From: Campylorhamphus procurvoides
Taxonomy: Eukaryota; Chordata; Aves; Passeriformes; Dendrocolaptidae
Direction of reading: 5' to 3'
Assembly (NCBI GenBank): GCA_013396655.1
Contig: WBMV01008569.1
Location: 139,128-203,127 of the forward strand
Length of the DNA: 64,000 nt
The stretch's first letter is position 1. Each line of letters begins with the position of its first letter. Positions 1 to 64,000 of the stretch are shown piece after piece. A program made the translations under genes and the position numbers. Under the pieces are notes generated by a model, which made no database searches, was not told the origin of the DNA, and saw only the letters and a program-made list of their open reading frames with translations.

Positions 1-54476
<54,476 letters not shown>

Positions 54477-54897
54477 CATTAACCTTGGAGCTGGAGTTCT
54501 CCTGTCTGTTCGTCTTCGTCTTGAAGCTCTGCCAAGAAGCTTTCTCTTGTTACTCCTGCGTCCTGTCACGGTGATTTCCGGAGCACGGAGGGACAGCCAG
54601 GTGTAAAGCAAAGCAAGCGACCACAAACCCGGAATCTCTGCGTATCTTTGAGTCTCTTATTTGCCGAAACATGCTGGTGAAGAGCAGCAAAGGACTTGAC
54701 ACGTTGGGCGCTCTTCCTCTGGTCCTCGCCGGGAGCGCAACGAGGAACGACGCCCGGGGGAGTCTTTGGCAGAGTTGCCAACAACAAAAAAAAAAAACAA
54801 ACCACAAAAATAAAATAAAATAAAAAAACCAACGTAAAATAGAGGAATGGAAGATTCGACGCCACGCGCGGGAACGGAACGAACCTTAACGTAAAAC

Positions 54898-54904
54898 TGG
54901 TGCT
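54898..54904 (+). promoter_or_regulatory. miR-29 seed match
   Basis: TGGTGCT, complementary to positions 2-8 of miR-29. HDAC4 is a reported miR-29 target in bone and muscle; whether this site is the conserved one is not verified here. Confidence 0.5.
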
Positions 54905-54942
54905 TACGAGTTGACGACCCACGACCGAGCGATCTCCGCTTG

Positions 54943-54949
54943 AACCACT
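54943..54949 (+). promoter_or_regulatory. miR-140-5p seed match
   Basis: AACCACT, complementary to positions 2-8 of miR-140-5p, a cartilage microRNA known to target HDAC4. Confidence 0.5.
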
Positions 54950-55912
54950 CGGCCCATCGTGTAGTTTCATTTCTTGGATCTTTTGGAACGGCTCTTGCCT
55001 GCCTGGGAGTGAGGGACAGCTCCTGTGGGGATTTGGGGACATGGTGTGTCTTGACCGGGGAGGGACAGGGAATGAGGGACTCGCCTTCCACCAAAAGGAA
55101 AGGGAAGCTGAAGGGGGAACGGGAGCCTGGATGGAGTCGGCTTTGTGGTCTCCAAAGCCATCTGAAGATGAGTTTGTGCCTTTTTTTTTTAAATTGATGG
55201 ATTTGGTGCAGCTGGATTTCCTGAAGTATGAGGAACAATGCCTTAAGTAAAAAAAAAAAAATACATAAAAACAAAACTAAGAAAAAAAAAATAATTCTCT
55301 ATAAAAACCACAACGAACACGCAGCAGTTCCTGAATATTTTTTTTTTTTCCTCTGGTTGGGAAAGCCAAGAACTGCCATGAGGAAGGAAGACTTTATTTT
55401 TGGCATGCTGGTGGGAAACGGGCATCGGCCGAACGGAGTGTCTCCAAAAACTCTCGACAACTTTGGATCGGTTTTGTTTTCTTTCATTGCTGTTTCAGAA
55501 AAAAAACAAAAACAAAAACAAGGAAAAAAAAAAGCAAAAAGGAAAAAAAAAATACAATAAGGTAGTTGCCAAACAAAAAAAAGGTGGCAAATACTGTTGG
55601 GCCTTTGGAATTCAACCGTTTTTAACCACAAATTTTCCAACATTTTCTCTCTCTCTCTTCGACGTCATCTACTAATTGAACTTCTCAATTTGGTTGTCAG
55701 AGCATGTCTTAGACACACCCGCAGGTTTCCAGACTGGAATGCTTTTTATGAAAAGCAACTCGCATGAGATATCGCTTAAATTGTTAGGTATAAATATATA
55801 TATATATATGTGTATAATGTATATTCCAAATGTATTCCACGCTTAGACACCGGGATTCCTAGGAATTATGGAGACAAATATTTATGATGCATTTCTAGAG
55901 GAGAAAGAAAAA

Positions 55913-55913
55913 C

Positions 55914-55942
<29 letters not shown>
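55913..55942. repeat. CA dinucleotide microsatellite in 3' UTR
   Basis: About 14 CA units within the HDAC4 3' UTR. Confidence 0.95.
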
Positions 55943-55944
<2 letters not shown>

Positions 55945-57902
55945 AAAAAAACCCAAGAGATATTCTGTGCTAAATGCATTCTCTTCAACAGTAGCCATTG
56001 GAAGCTCCCCTAGGGAGAGATTTGGGAATCGGGACGTCCAAGGTGCTTTGGGAAAAGGATCCGGGTTGAAACTCGAGGACTTTTTTGAGGCGACAGGTTG
56101 GGAAGTTTTTTTCACAAAGCCAACACTTTGAGCCACTGGGCAACTACCCGAAACATTTGTAGTTTAATTTAAGGTTTTTAGTTGTGATCCTTTTTCTAAC
56201 AAAGACAAGAAAACAAAGAGTTTTTTATAGCGAAGACGATGAATTTGCTGTTCCTTTTTATATGGATCTTTCCCGCCCCCCTCCGGGAGCCTCCTTGGTG
56301 GGACTGACCTTTCTTTCCTCTTTGGCAGGTTTCCTCTCCCAACGGCAATAGCATCCAAACCTCCCTCCTTGCCCCTTGCCTCGCTTGGACTTTGCTTTTC
56401 CTTTGGGCTTTTTCTTTTCCTTTGGGCTCTTCCCTCCCTCTCCTCGGCTCCTTTGGATGGTGAGCGGCTTCCTGCAGGAATTCCGGCGCACCGACCCGGC
56501 GGCTCTTTCGTCCCGGGAACGGGCGCGTTTCACGGAGGAGGAGGGGACGTGGTGGGGCTCCTTTTGTATCACTGTATATTTCCTCAGTTCTCTTCTTCTC
56601 GTAGCTGTGTAGAGAAATTAAGGAATTTTCTTGCCTTTGACGTGATGGATCCAAGGGGCGCCGTCTTTGTTCTCCGGGCGGCTCCCGGAGCCTTGGGAAG
56701 GCTCCTCGGATGCTCCTCCGTGGCATTTTCTCTCCGCCGGAGGGACGGACGCCCTCTCTCTTTTTCTCTCCTCTCCTCCCCATCGCCGGCAGGGCTGGAG
56801 GTGCTTTTTCCCCCCGGGAATGCCGGGTGGGAGAGGCAGCCAGCCCTTCCCTGAGGAGTTGGCCATCCTAGGGTAGGCCAGCACATCCCTGCTGCTCCTG
56901 CATCCCTCTCGTTTGAGCCCCTTCCCTCCCTCCTTCCCTGCCGGGGGCGCTTCCAGGAACCTCCTCTTTTTCCAGTTCTCCCAGCTGTGCCAAGCCAGGG
57001 ACGGCCGGAACGTCGGGATTTTACGGAGCCTCCTCAGCGTATCCCGAAGAGGATCCCGTGTGCAAACACGGCAGGCCTGGGGATGGCGCGGGCCGGGCTC
57101 TTTTTGCTGCCGTGCCCTGAAATCCATCCCGCTGCCCACTTTGGGAATTGTCCTTGGAATTGTGTCCCCCCTCCCACCCGTGACCGTGTTCACACCCTCC
57201 CTCCTTTCTCTTTCCCTGCAAGGTTTTCTTTCTCTCCATTTCTCCTCTCGGTCATGGCAAAGCTTTTTCCTTCCTTTTGGCCGTTCCCGGGAGCCGCCGG
57301 CTGAGCGGGCCGGTCTGGCTCCTTTAGGAAAACCGGAGGAGCTCGTCGGGATCCCACCTTCCTTCCTTCCTTTCTTCTTCCTTCCTTCCTTTCTTTCCAC
57401 TTTTTTTTTTGCTAGGGATGGAAAGATTTTTTTTATTCCCGAGATGTCAGAGCTCGGCTCCTCCAAATTCTGGGAGACCTGGATTTGTTTGGGCATCCCC
57501 TGCTCTTCCTTGGGGAATGCTCTTTCCTTGGGATGCTCTTCCCTAGGGATACCCTTCCCCAGGGATGCTCTGCTCTTCCCTAGGGATGCTCTCCGGGCCG
57601 GAGGGAGGGGAAGGAGCCCTCGTTTTGAGGCTCCCCGGGGTTTTCCCACCCTTTGGAGCCATTTGCTTCCTCATTTCCATGACTTTGGCCCGGGGACGCT
57701 CCGGCATCCCAGAGCGGCATCCTTTGGACCTGCTTCGGAAGAAAAGGAGCATTTGAAACCCTCTTTGGGGTGAGAAGGAGCGTTTGAAACCCTCTTTGGG
57801 GTGAAGAGAGAACACAAAGAACCATCGGGGAGTTGTTTGGTTTTTCTGGGGGGGGTTTGGTCGGTTTGGTTTGGTTTTTTTTATCGTTCCTTTCGATACA
57901 AA

Positions 57903-57909
57903 ACATTCC
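57903..57909 (+). promoter_or_regulatory. miR-1/miR-206 seed match
   Basis: ACATTCC, complementary to positions 2-8 of miR-1/206; HDAC4 is the classic miR-1 target in muscle. An identical site sits at 58865-58871 in the duplicated copy. Confidence 0.55.
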
Positions 57910-58117
57910 TTTTTTTATTAGTCACGGTCACCTCTCCATTCCATTCTTCCTTTTGTAAACTTTTTTGGGCCCATGTTCTTTGACGGGCATTGATATATAT
58001 AAATATATATATAAATATATATGAATATATTTTTTTAAGTTTCCTACACCTTGAGGTTGCATGGTCTGTAAGGTTGGCATGTCTTTATATTGTATACAGA
58101 TTTTGCACGCCAAACTT

Positions 58118-58124
58118 GGCAGCT
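58118..58124 (+). promoter_or_regulatory. miR-22 seed match
   Basis: GGCAGCT, complementary to positions 2-8 of miR-22, reported to target HDAC4. Duplicate at 59080-59086. Confidence 0.45.
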
Positions 58125-60420
58125 TTGAAAACGAGAAAAGAAAAAAAACCACATGAAAAAGCAAAAACACCAGAAAAAAAATAATAATAATAAAAATAGC
58201 GGCGGTGTTTGGGGTTGGATTTGTTTTGGGGTTGTTTTTTTTTGGGGGGGGGGNGCCGCCGGCTGAGCGGGCCGGTCCGGCTCCTTTAGGAAAACCGGAG
58301 GAGCTCGTCGGGATCCCACCTTCCTTCCTTCCTTTCTTCTTCCTTCCTTCCTTTCTTTCCACTTTTTTTTTTGCTAGGGATGGAAAGATTTTTTTTATTC
58401 CCGAGATGTCAGAGCTCGGCTCCTCCAAATTCTGGGAGACCTGGATTTGTTTGGGCATCCCCTGCTCTTCCTTGGGGAATGCTCTTTCCTTGGGATGCTC
58501 TTCCCTAGGGATACCCTTCCCCAGGGATGCTCTGCTCTTCCCTAGGGATGCTCTCCGGGCCGGAGGGAGGGGAAGGAGCCCTCGTTTTGAGGCTCCCCGG
58601 GGTTTTCCCACCCTTTGGAGCCATTTGCTTCCTCATTTCCATGACTTTGGCCCGGGGACGCTCCGGCATCCCAGAGCGGCATCCTTTGGACCTGCTTCGG
58701 AAGAAAAGGAGCATTTGAAACCCTCTTTGGGGTGAGAAGGAGCGTTTGAAACCCTCTTTGGGGTGAAGAGAGAACACAAAGAACCATCGGGGAGTTGTTT
58801 GGTTTTTCTGGGGGGGGTTTGGTCGGTTTGGTTTGGTTTTTTTTATCGTTCCTTTCGATACAAAACATTCCTTTTTTTATTAGTCACGGTCACCTCTCCA
58901 TTCCATTCTTCCTTTTGTAAACTTTTTTGGGCCCATGTTCTTTGACGGGCATTGATATATATAAATATATATATAAATATATATGAATATATTTTTTTAA
59001 GTTTCCTACACCTTGAGGTTGCATGGTCTGTAAGGTTGGCATGTCTTTATATTGTATACAGATTTTGCACGCCAAACTTGGCAGCTTTGAAAACGAGAAA
59101 AGAAAAAAAACCACATGAAAAAGCAAAAACACCAGAAAAAAAATAATAATAATAAAAATAGCGGCGGTGTTTGGGGTTGGATTTGTTTTGGGGTTGTTTT
59201 TTTTTGGGGGGGGGGAGGGTTTTTTGTTTCATTTTGGTTTGGTTTCTTTTTCTTTTCGTTTTATTTTCCTCTCGTGGCATTCGCGGAGACGGAAGGTTGG
59301 GATGCTGTTGTCACAAACACACTAAAAAAAAGGAAGGAGAAGTGGGAATTTCTGCTGGTCTTCCCAAACGGAGCAAGAAAGCGTGGTCAAAAAGAGCAAC
59401 TCAAACCAACCAACCAAGGACTAGTCAACGTTTCTCACTTCCAGAGGAGCAGCCGAACGAGGCAGACGTTTCTCTAGCACTTGTGACTCAACCAATAAAT
59501 AATCCGAGTTTCTCGTCTTTCTGTGCGAGCAGCGTTTGGAGGGCGAGCTTCGGAACTGGCCTGGGGCAGGATCCCCCTCCTTGTCCTCCTGGGCTCCTTT
59601 GGCTTGGTTGGCTTTGCCTGGGGGCAAGGGGAAGGTTGGACGCGCCCCTTGGTGCATCAGGAGGGGATTCGGGGCGGGAGGGTTGGCGAGGAACGGCTTC
59701 TTTTTGGTTTCTTTCGCAGGATGCGTTTCACTTTCGAGCAGTCCCTTGTACTGTGCGACACTGTGGTTTAAAAATCAAAAAAAAGTAACAAAAAATGAGG
59801 TTTTACAGGGGGCGAAAACGCGTTTCTTCTTCATTGTCAGGCGAAGCTCGGGCTCGTTCTCGGCCCCGGCCGCGCTTTTGTCTTTGATATTGCTGAAAAG
59901 AAAACTTAAAAACAAACAAAATGAAAAAAAAAAGAGGAAAAAAAAANCTTATTACAGATATGTAGTCTCAAAGGAGTTGTACCTCTATTATATTCTACTT
60001 TATACCTAGCCATGCTCACGATGACGCCGTCACCATTGGCAGCCCCTTCGCGCTGTCGCCCCGACACCCTTTTCACTCTCATTGTGTGCACCCTCCTCTC
60101 TGTGATTCTTTGTGCTCATCTCTTCACCTTGGAATGGTTTTTTCTCATTCTTTTTCTTACTTTTTTNAGTATCCTATTGAAAGAAAATAAATTAACACTT
60201 TTCTGTGCTCCATAGTGGAGGCGCTATTTTCCAGTTTATGAGGATGACAAACTTANTTTCCTTCTTTTCTCTTTCGTTTTCTTGGTTTTTGGTTTGGTTT
60301 TGGTTTTGGTTTTTTTCTACTGGCCAATGGTGTCTTTCTCTGACAGTACCGACTTCGATTTCAACTTTATTAGGAGTCCAGTATTTTGTACCACATTATG
60401 ACAACTTGTTATTCTTGTGG

Positions 60421-60430
60421 TGTAAATAAA
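60421..60430 (+). terminator. HDAC4 polyadenylation signal with overlapping Pumilio-type element
   Basis: AATAAA at 60425-60430 overlaps TGTAAATA at 60421-60428, a PUF-protein consensus. U/GU-rich sequence follows at about 60470-60515. Earlier AATAAA copies at 59494-59499 and 60186-60191 could be alternative sites. Confidence 0.75.
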
Positions 60431-60960
60431 AAGAAAGAAAAAGTTAATTATAGTACCACCCTGCCTCTCTCGTGCTCATCTTCTTTTCCTCCACGGCTGT
60501 TTTGGTGGGGTGGGGACACTTCGCCCTGTCATGGAAAGGGGGCTCTCGGTGCCAGAGTGGGTTCTTTGGGGGATCTGGAGAAGCCCCTGGAGCTTCCCAG
60601 ATCCTTTGTGGCCCTGAGGGGTGCCTTGGCCCTGCCTCTGAAAATTAAAAACGCCATTAAAATTGAGGTTCCTAAGAAGGGCTGCTAAGAAGCAGCAAAG
60701 GGGGGACCTGAGGGGGGAAGACACAGCCTGGGGAAAGCTGGGAGAGCTTTGGTTGGGGAAAAGGGGGCACGGGAGCATCCCAAATCCTTCACCAGCTGTG
60801 CCAGCTCTGGAGAGAGGAGAAGGAAGAGGGAGGGAGGAAAAGAGGGAAGAAAGGGAAGGAGACACATCCATAGGGATAGGGAGAGGAGCACAGGGTAGGA
60901 ACAGGGGCACTGGGGAAAAGTGGGAGTGATCCCTGCGAGCCCCTGGCAAGGAGAGCAAAT

Positions 60961-61125
60961 CCAGGCTGGAAGTTCATGCTCCTGGTGTGTCCAGGCTGGA
61001 AGTTCATGCTCCAGGTTTATCCTGGCTGGAAATTCATGCTCCAGGTGTGTCCAAGCTGGAAGTTCATGCCCCAGGTGTGTCCAGGCTGGAAATTCATGCT
61101 CCAGGTGTGTCCAAGCTGGAAGTTC
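60961..61125. repeat. 30 bp minisatellite, five units plus partial
   Basis: Exact 30-base register: 'ccaggctggaagttcatgct' begins at 60961, 60991, 61021, 61051, 61081 and, partially, 61111, with a few substitutions. Confidence 0.96.
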
Positions 61126-61134
61126 TGCCAGCAG

Positions 61135-61325
61135 GGAATTGTGGCAATACCAGGCTGGAATTCTGACACTTCCAGCTTGGAATACTGATATTACCAGACT
61201 GGAATTCTGGCATTGCCAGCTGGGAATTATGGCAATACAAGGTTGGAATTCTGGAATTGCCACCTGGGAATTGTGGCAATACAAGGTTGGAATTCTGGCA
61301 TTGCCACCTGGGAATTGTGCCATTA
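61135..61325. repeat. ~45 bp minisatellite adjoining the 30 bp array
   Basis: 'gggaattgtggcaatacaag' or variants start at 61135, 61222, 61267 and 61311. It shares 'aggctggaa/aggttggaa' words with the neighbouring array, suggesting one derived from the other. Confidence 0.88.
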
Positions 61326-61574
61326 CAGCCTCAGACAAATCCCTGTCCCTTTCCTGGAAAGGTTCACTTTGATATTATTTCAAAATCTTCAAACCACCAA
61401 ATGCTGGCCCGCATTGAAGGTGACAGGATTTAGGAGGCAACTGAAGTCGTGGAAGGGACAGGAGATCATAAAAGGGCTCCCAACAAATCCCAAGGCTCTG
61501 AAGGCAAAGGGAAGGGGCACTGAGAGCAGCAGGATCCTGAATTGTTGTCCTAAAGGCTGCTTGGGATGCTGGGA

Positions 61575-61720
61575 ATCATGGAATCATGGAATGGGTGGGG
61601 TGTGGAGGGACCTCAAAGACCACCCAGACCACCTTTCCCTTGGAAAAAGTTCCAGCCTGTCCTTGGATGGAGCAGCCAGAGCTTCTCTGCCACATCCACA
61701 GGGATCCAAAACCCCTCCAG
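61575..61720 (-). mobile_element. CR1 LINE 3'-end fragment, inverted
   Basis: 'aatcatggaatcatggaatg', 'gagggacctcaaagaccacc', 'cagccagagcttctctgcca' in inverted CR1 order. Confidence 0.75.
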
Positions 61721-63164
61721 GGATCAGGGAGCGGCTCTCACATCCCTTGGGATTTCTGGGTCTGGCTTTTCCCTGCTCCAGGTCCTTTCAGAAGAGCAGC
61801 AGATGGGTTGATCCTTGTCCTCACCCCATACGGTCACTCCAAGGGCTCACAGATCCCTCCCCTCCCAGGTTTTTGTGGGATTCAGCTTGCCCTGGACAAG
61901 ATCTCCATGCTGAGCTGCTTCCCAACCTCTTCTTGTCCCACCTGGAGGGTTGGGGCTGAATTTGCCATCCCAGAAAAAGAACCCCACGTGGTGCCAGCTG
62001 GAATTCCAAGTTTCCAAGCATCCCTGGGGGAAAAACTGCCCTTTCCCTGATCCCTCCTCACCCACTCTGTGACAACGGGGTGGCCTTGGGGGAGAAGAGG
62101 CCCCAAGGGGTGGCACTTGGGATTTGGATTTCTTTGGGGCTGTTTTTCCTATGATTGGTTTTTAATTTAAGGACTGGCTGAAATGGGGAGGGTTTGGCAG
62201 AGCTGGGATGGAATAAAAAATTACTTCAAAATTACTGAAACCCCCCCCCAAATTTTACACATTCAACACCCCCACCTTCTTTCCTTCTTTCTTGGTTCTT
62301 CACTGACCTTTTCTGCCCGAAATAAAGGTGGTTTCCCATCTCCAGGCTCCAGATGGACCTCTCCGAGGCCACTCACCCCCAGGAGCTCCACAACCCATGG
62401 AAGATGCTCCAGTGGGCATTTCTTTTCCCCAGTAGATGCAGAAGGAGGTGAAATGCTTTGACCCACCCTCACAGGTCCTTCAATCCGTGTTGTTGGAGCG
62501 ACCCTGACCTCTGTAGGATGGGGCACCAAACCTTGGGCAGATCCAACCATCTCCTCCCACTCCAGGCCATGGCAAAGCAGAAGCACCACAGGCTGGCTGA
62601 TGATTCCAGAGCTGAATTTTGGAATTTAGTGCCTGGTCACGGTGAAATGTCCCTTTTTTTTGGGGTGAAATGACCCTTTTTATGGTGAAATCACTTCAGC
62701 ACCACCCAAGGCATCGTGTTAAAGACCCCCAGGATTGCAGGAACCCACACAAAAACACCAGTCCTTTTTTTGGGGGGGGGAAATCATTTCTCCTGACACC
62801 AGTAAATTCACCTGCTTCGACTGGAGTTTTGGCTCTGCTGGCACCAAAAAGCCCAAGCTAAAGTGCCAGTTGCTTTTAGGCAAGAGAGTCCAATGGATGG
62901 GGTGGGGTTTGCTCATGGCTGGTGTGAAAATGAACCTTTGGCATTGGGAACCCACCAAGGAATTGATGCCTCAGATCCATACGTGTCCGCTCGGGATTTG
63001 GGGTCTTAAAGTGCTTCCCTCCAAAGCTGGTGGGGATGGAATGATAGGATTGATTTTTTTTTTATTGGCATCACAGTTTTTTTGATTCCCAGAGTGGTCA
63101 TTTGGGGTCATTCCAGCGTTTCCAGACCCACCATGACCGGAATAACCAAGGAATCCCATGGCAG

Positions 63165-63297
63165 GCAGGGGTTGGAAAGAGATGGGCTTTAAGGTCCCTT
63201 CCAACCCAACCCATCCTTTGGTTCTACCTCCAGTCCTGAGATGGGTTTTAAGGTCCCTTCCAACCCAACCCATCTTTTGGTTCTACCTCCAGCCCTT
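63165..63297 (+). repeat. CR1 3' tail with 59 bp tandem duplication
   Basis: 'ttaaggtcccttccaaccca' and 'ttggttctacctccag' occur twice, starting at 63181 and 63240. Confidence 0.88.
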
Positions 63298-63404
63298 CTC
63301 CTTCCCTCTGCATTCCCTCACCCACTGCCCGGAAAAGAGTTTTTAGCCAAAAAAAAAGAGCTTGTGGGGCACAATGAAACATCTGAGCATCAAAAAGAGA
63401 AGGG

Positions 63405-64000
63405 GGCAGAGCTGCATGACATCTTTATTTTTATTGGCAAGAGAAGCAGTATACACAGCAACATTGCAGTCTCTTAGCTCGTTAAAAATATCTCAATAAA
63501 TAAAACAAACAAGCCACATATACACCGGAACGGAAAATATAAAAAAAAAAAAAAAAAACCAAAAAAAAAAAATAAAATTAAAAATAAAAAAAAGGGGGGG
63601 GGGAAACAGGGAGCGGGAGCAAATCCTGGAGGGGTAAAGGTACAGGTGGCAGAGTGTGATCCAGGCTGTTCTTGTCACAAACCGTGCAGGGACCTGGGGA
63701 CACCGGGGCCTTTTTGCCCTTCTGCCCCCCATCATTTCTTTCGCCGAGAGCCTTGGTCCAGTTTTGCCGTGACTGTACAAGAAATCGGGGTGGGACTTTC
63801 CAAAAATAATAATAATAATAAAAAAAAAAATTCAAAAATAAGGTAAGAGTTAAGGAGGAGGAGGAGGAGGAGGAAAACCCAACCCAAAGACGTCTCGTCG
63901 ACGCGTCCCTGAGTTGAGATTTCCTTCGTTTTCTCAGCGGGTGACGGATGAAAAATTCTCTCTAAAACACCAGCCACGAGGACAGACAGACAGACAGACA
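63405..64000 (-). other. Putative 3' UTR end of a convergent minus-strand gene
   Basis: Read on the minus strand, this stretch has no CR1, contains CpG-bearing unique sequence and ends with two AATAAA signals (complement of 63424-63429 and 63430-63435), followed at the expected distance by ordinary sequence. That is how a gene's 3' end looks. In human, TWIST2 lies downstream of HDAC4 in convergent orientation, so it is the first candidate, but no coding sequence is in the window to prove it. Confidence 0.45.
63980..64000. repeat. GACA tetranucleotide repeat at window edge
   Basis: About five units, cut by the window end. Confidence 0.85.

Larger units (their letters stand above)
57293..59215. 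repeat. Tandem duplication of 961 bp in 3' UTR separated by one N (probable assembly artefact)
   Basis: 57293-58253 and 58255-59215 match at a constant offset of 962, with one difference noticed ('ccggtctgg' versus 'ccggtccgg'). The junction is a single N at 58254 within a poly-G run. Same signature as the exon 10 duplication. Confidence 0.92.
54477..60445 (+). other. HDAC4: HDAC4 3' untranslated region
   Basis: About 6 kb as assembled, about 5 kb if the 962 bp duplication is removed. It includes A-rich stretches at 54784-54830, 55247-55292 and 55499-55560 (possible internal oligo-dT priming sites) and a CA microsatellite at 55913-55942. It also has AU-rich tracts at 57990-58035 and microRNA seed matches listed separately. 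Single Ns at 59947, 60167 and 60256 sit in homopolymer-rich places. No CR1 copy was seen inside it, unlike the introns. The 3' end is inferred from the polyadenylation signal at 60425. Confidence 0.85.
60446..63400. other. Intergenic spacer
   Basis: About 3 kb. Holds two minisatellites (60961-61125 and 61135-61325), an inverted CR1 at 61575-61720 and a doubled CR1 tail at 63165-63297. 61730-63150 has no recognised feature; ORFs here look random. Confidence 0.7.

Noticed and set aside
56618..57649. 343-codon minus-strand ORF rich in Arg/Lys/Glu
   Set aside because: Antisense of the HDAC4 3' UTR; composition follows the pyrimidine-rich sense strand. No conserved domain seen.

Overview
This window is vertebrate genomic DNA, almost certainly from a bird and probably a songbird. 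Its interspersed repeats are nearly all CR1-type LINE 3' ends, with the tail 'aaggtcccttccaacccaaaccatt' motif on both strands (written here only as a description; see the individual entries). It carries most of one gene on the + strand: HDAC4, a class IIa histone deacetylase. Twenty-four coding exons (1129 to 54476) splice, with consistent GT-AG junctions and reading phase, into 1043 residues plus a stop codon. By comparison with human HDAC4 as I remember it, only the first 31 residues and the 5' UTR lie upstream of the window. That would make a full protein of about 1074 residues (human 1084).

Layout. 1-1128 is the end of an upstream intron. 1129-30433 encodes the N-terminal regulatory half: the glutamine-rich coiled coil, MEF2-binding segment, three 14-3-3 phosphosites, nuclear localisation signal, ANKRA2/RFXANK-type motif and sumoylation site. 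32981-53952 encodes the deacetylase domain and the C-terminal nuclear export region. 54437-54476 is the last coding segment, followed by a roughly 6 kb 3' UTR ending near 60445, where AATAAA lies at 60425-60430. 60446-63400 is a short intergenic spacer with minisatellites and CR1 fragments. At 63405-64000 the minus strand looks like the 3' UTR end of a convergent gene. TWIST2 is a guess from human synteny only.

Two segments appear twice in direct tandem, each pair separated by a single N: 28598-29224/29226-29852, which contains a whole coding exon, and 57293-58253/58255-59215 in the 3' UTR. Both look like unmerged overlapping contigs rather than biology. Two real gaps (23690-23771 and 41062-41488) fall inside minisatellites.

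The most interesting non-coding content is of three kinds. Minisatellites run directly into splice sites, in one case making up the whole polypyrimidine tract and acceptor. Several repeat-free, AT-richer intronic islands carry palindromes and transcription-factor-like motifs and are candidate enhancers. The 3' UTR has seed matches for the muscle, cartilage and bone microRNAs known to regulate HDAC4. I found no sign of a novel multi-gene system, RNA gene, CRISPR array or provirus.
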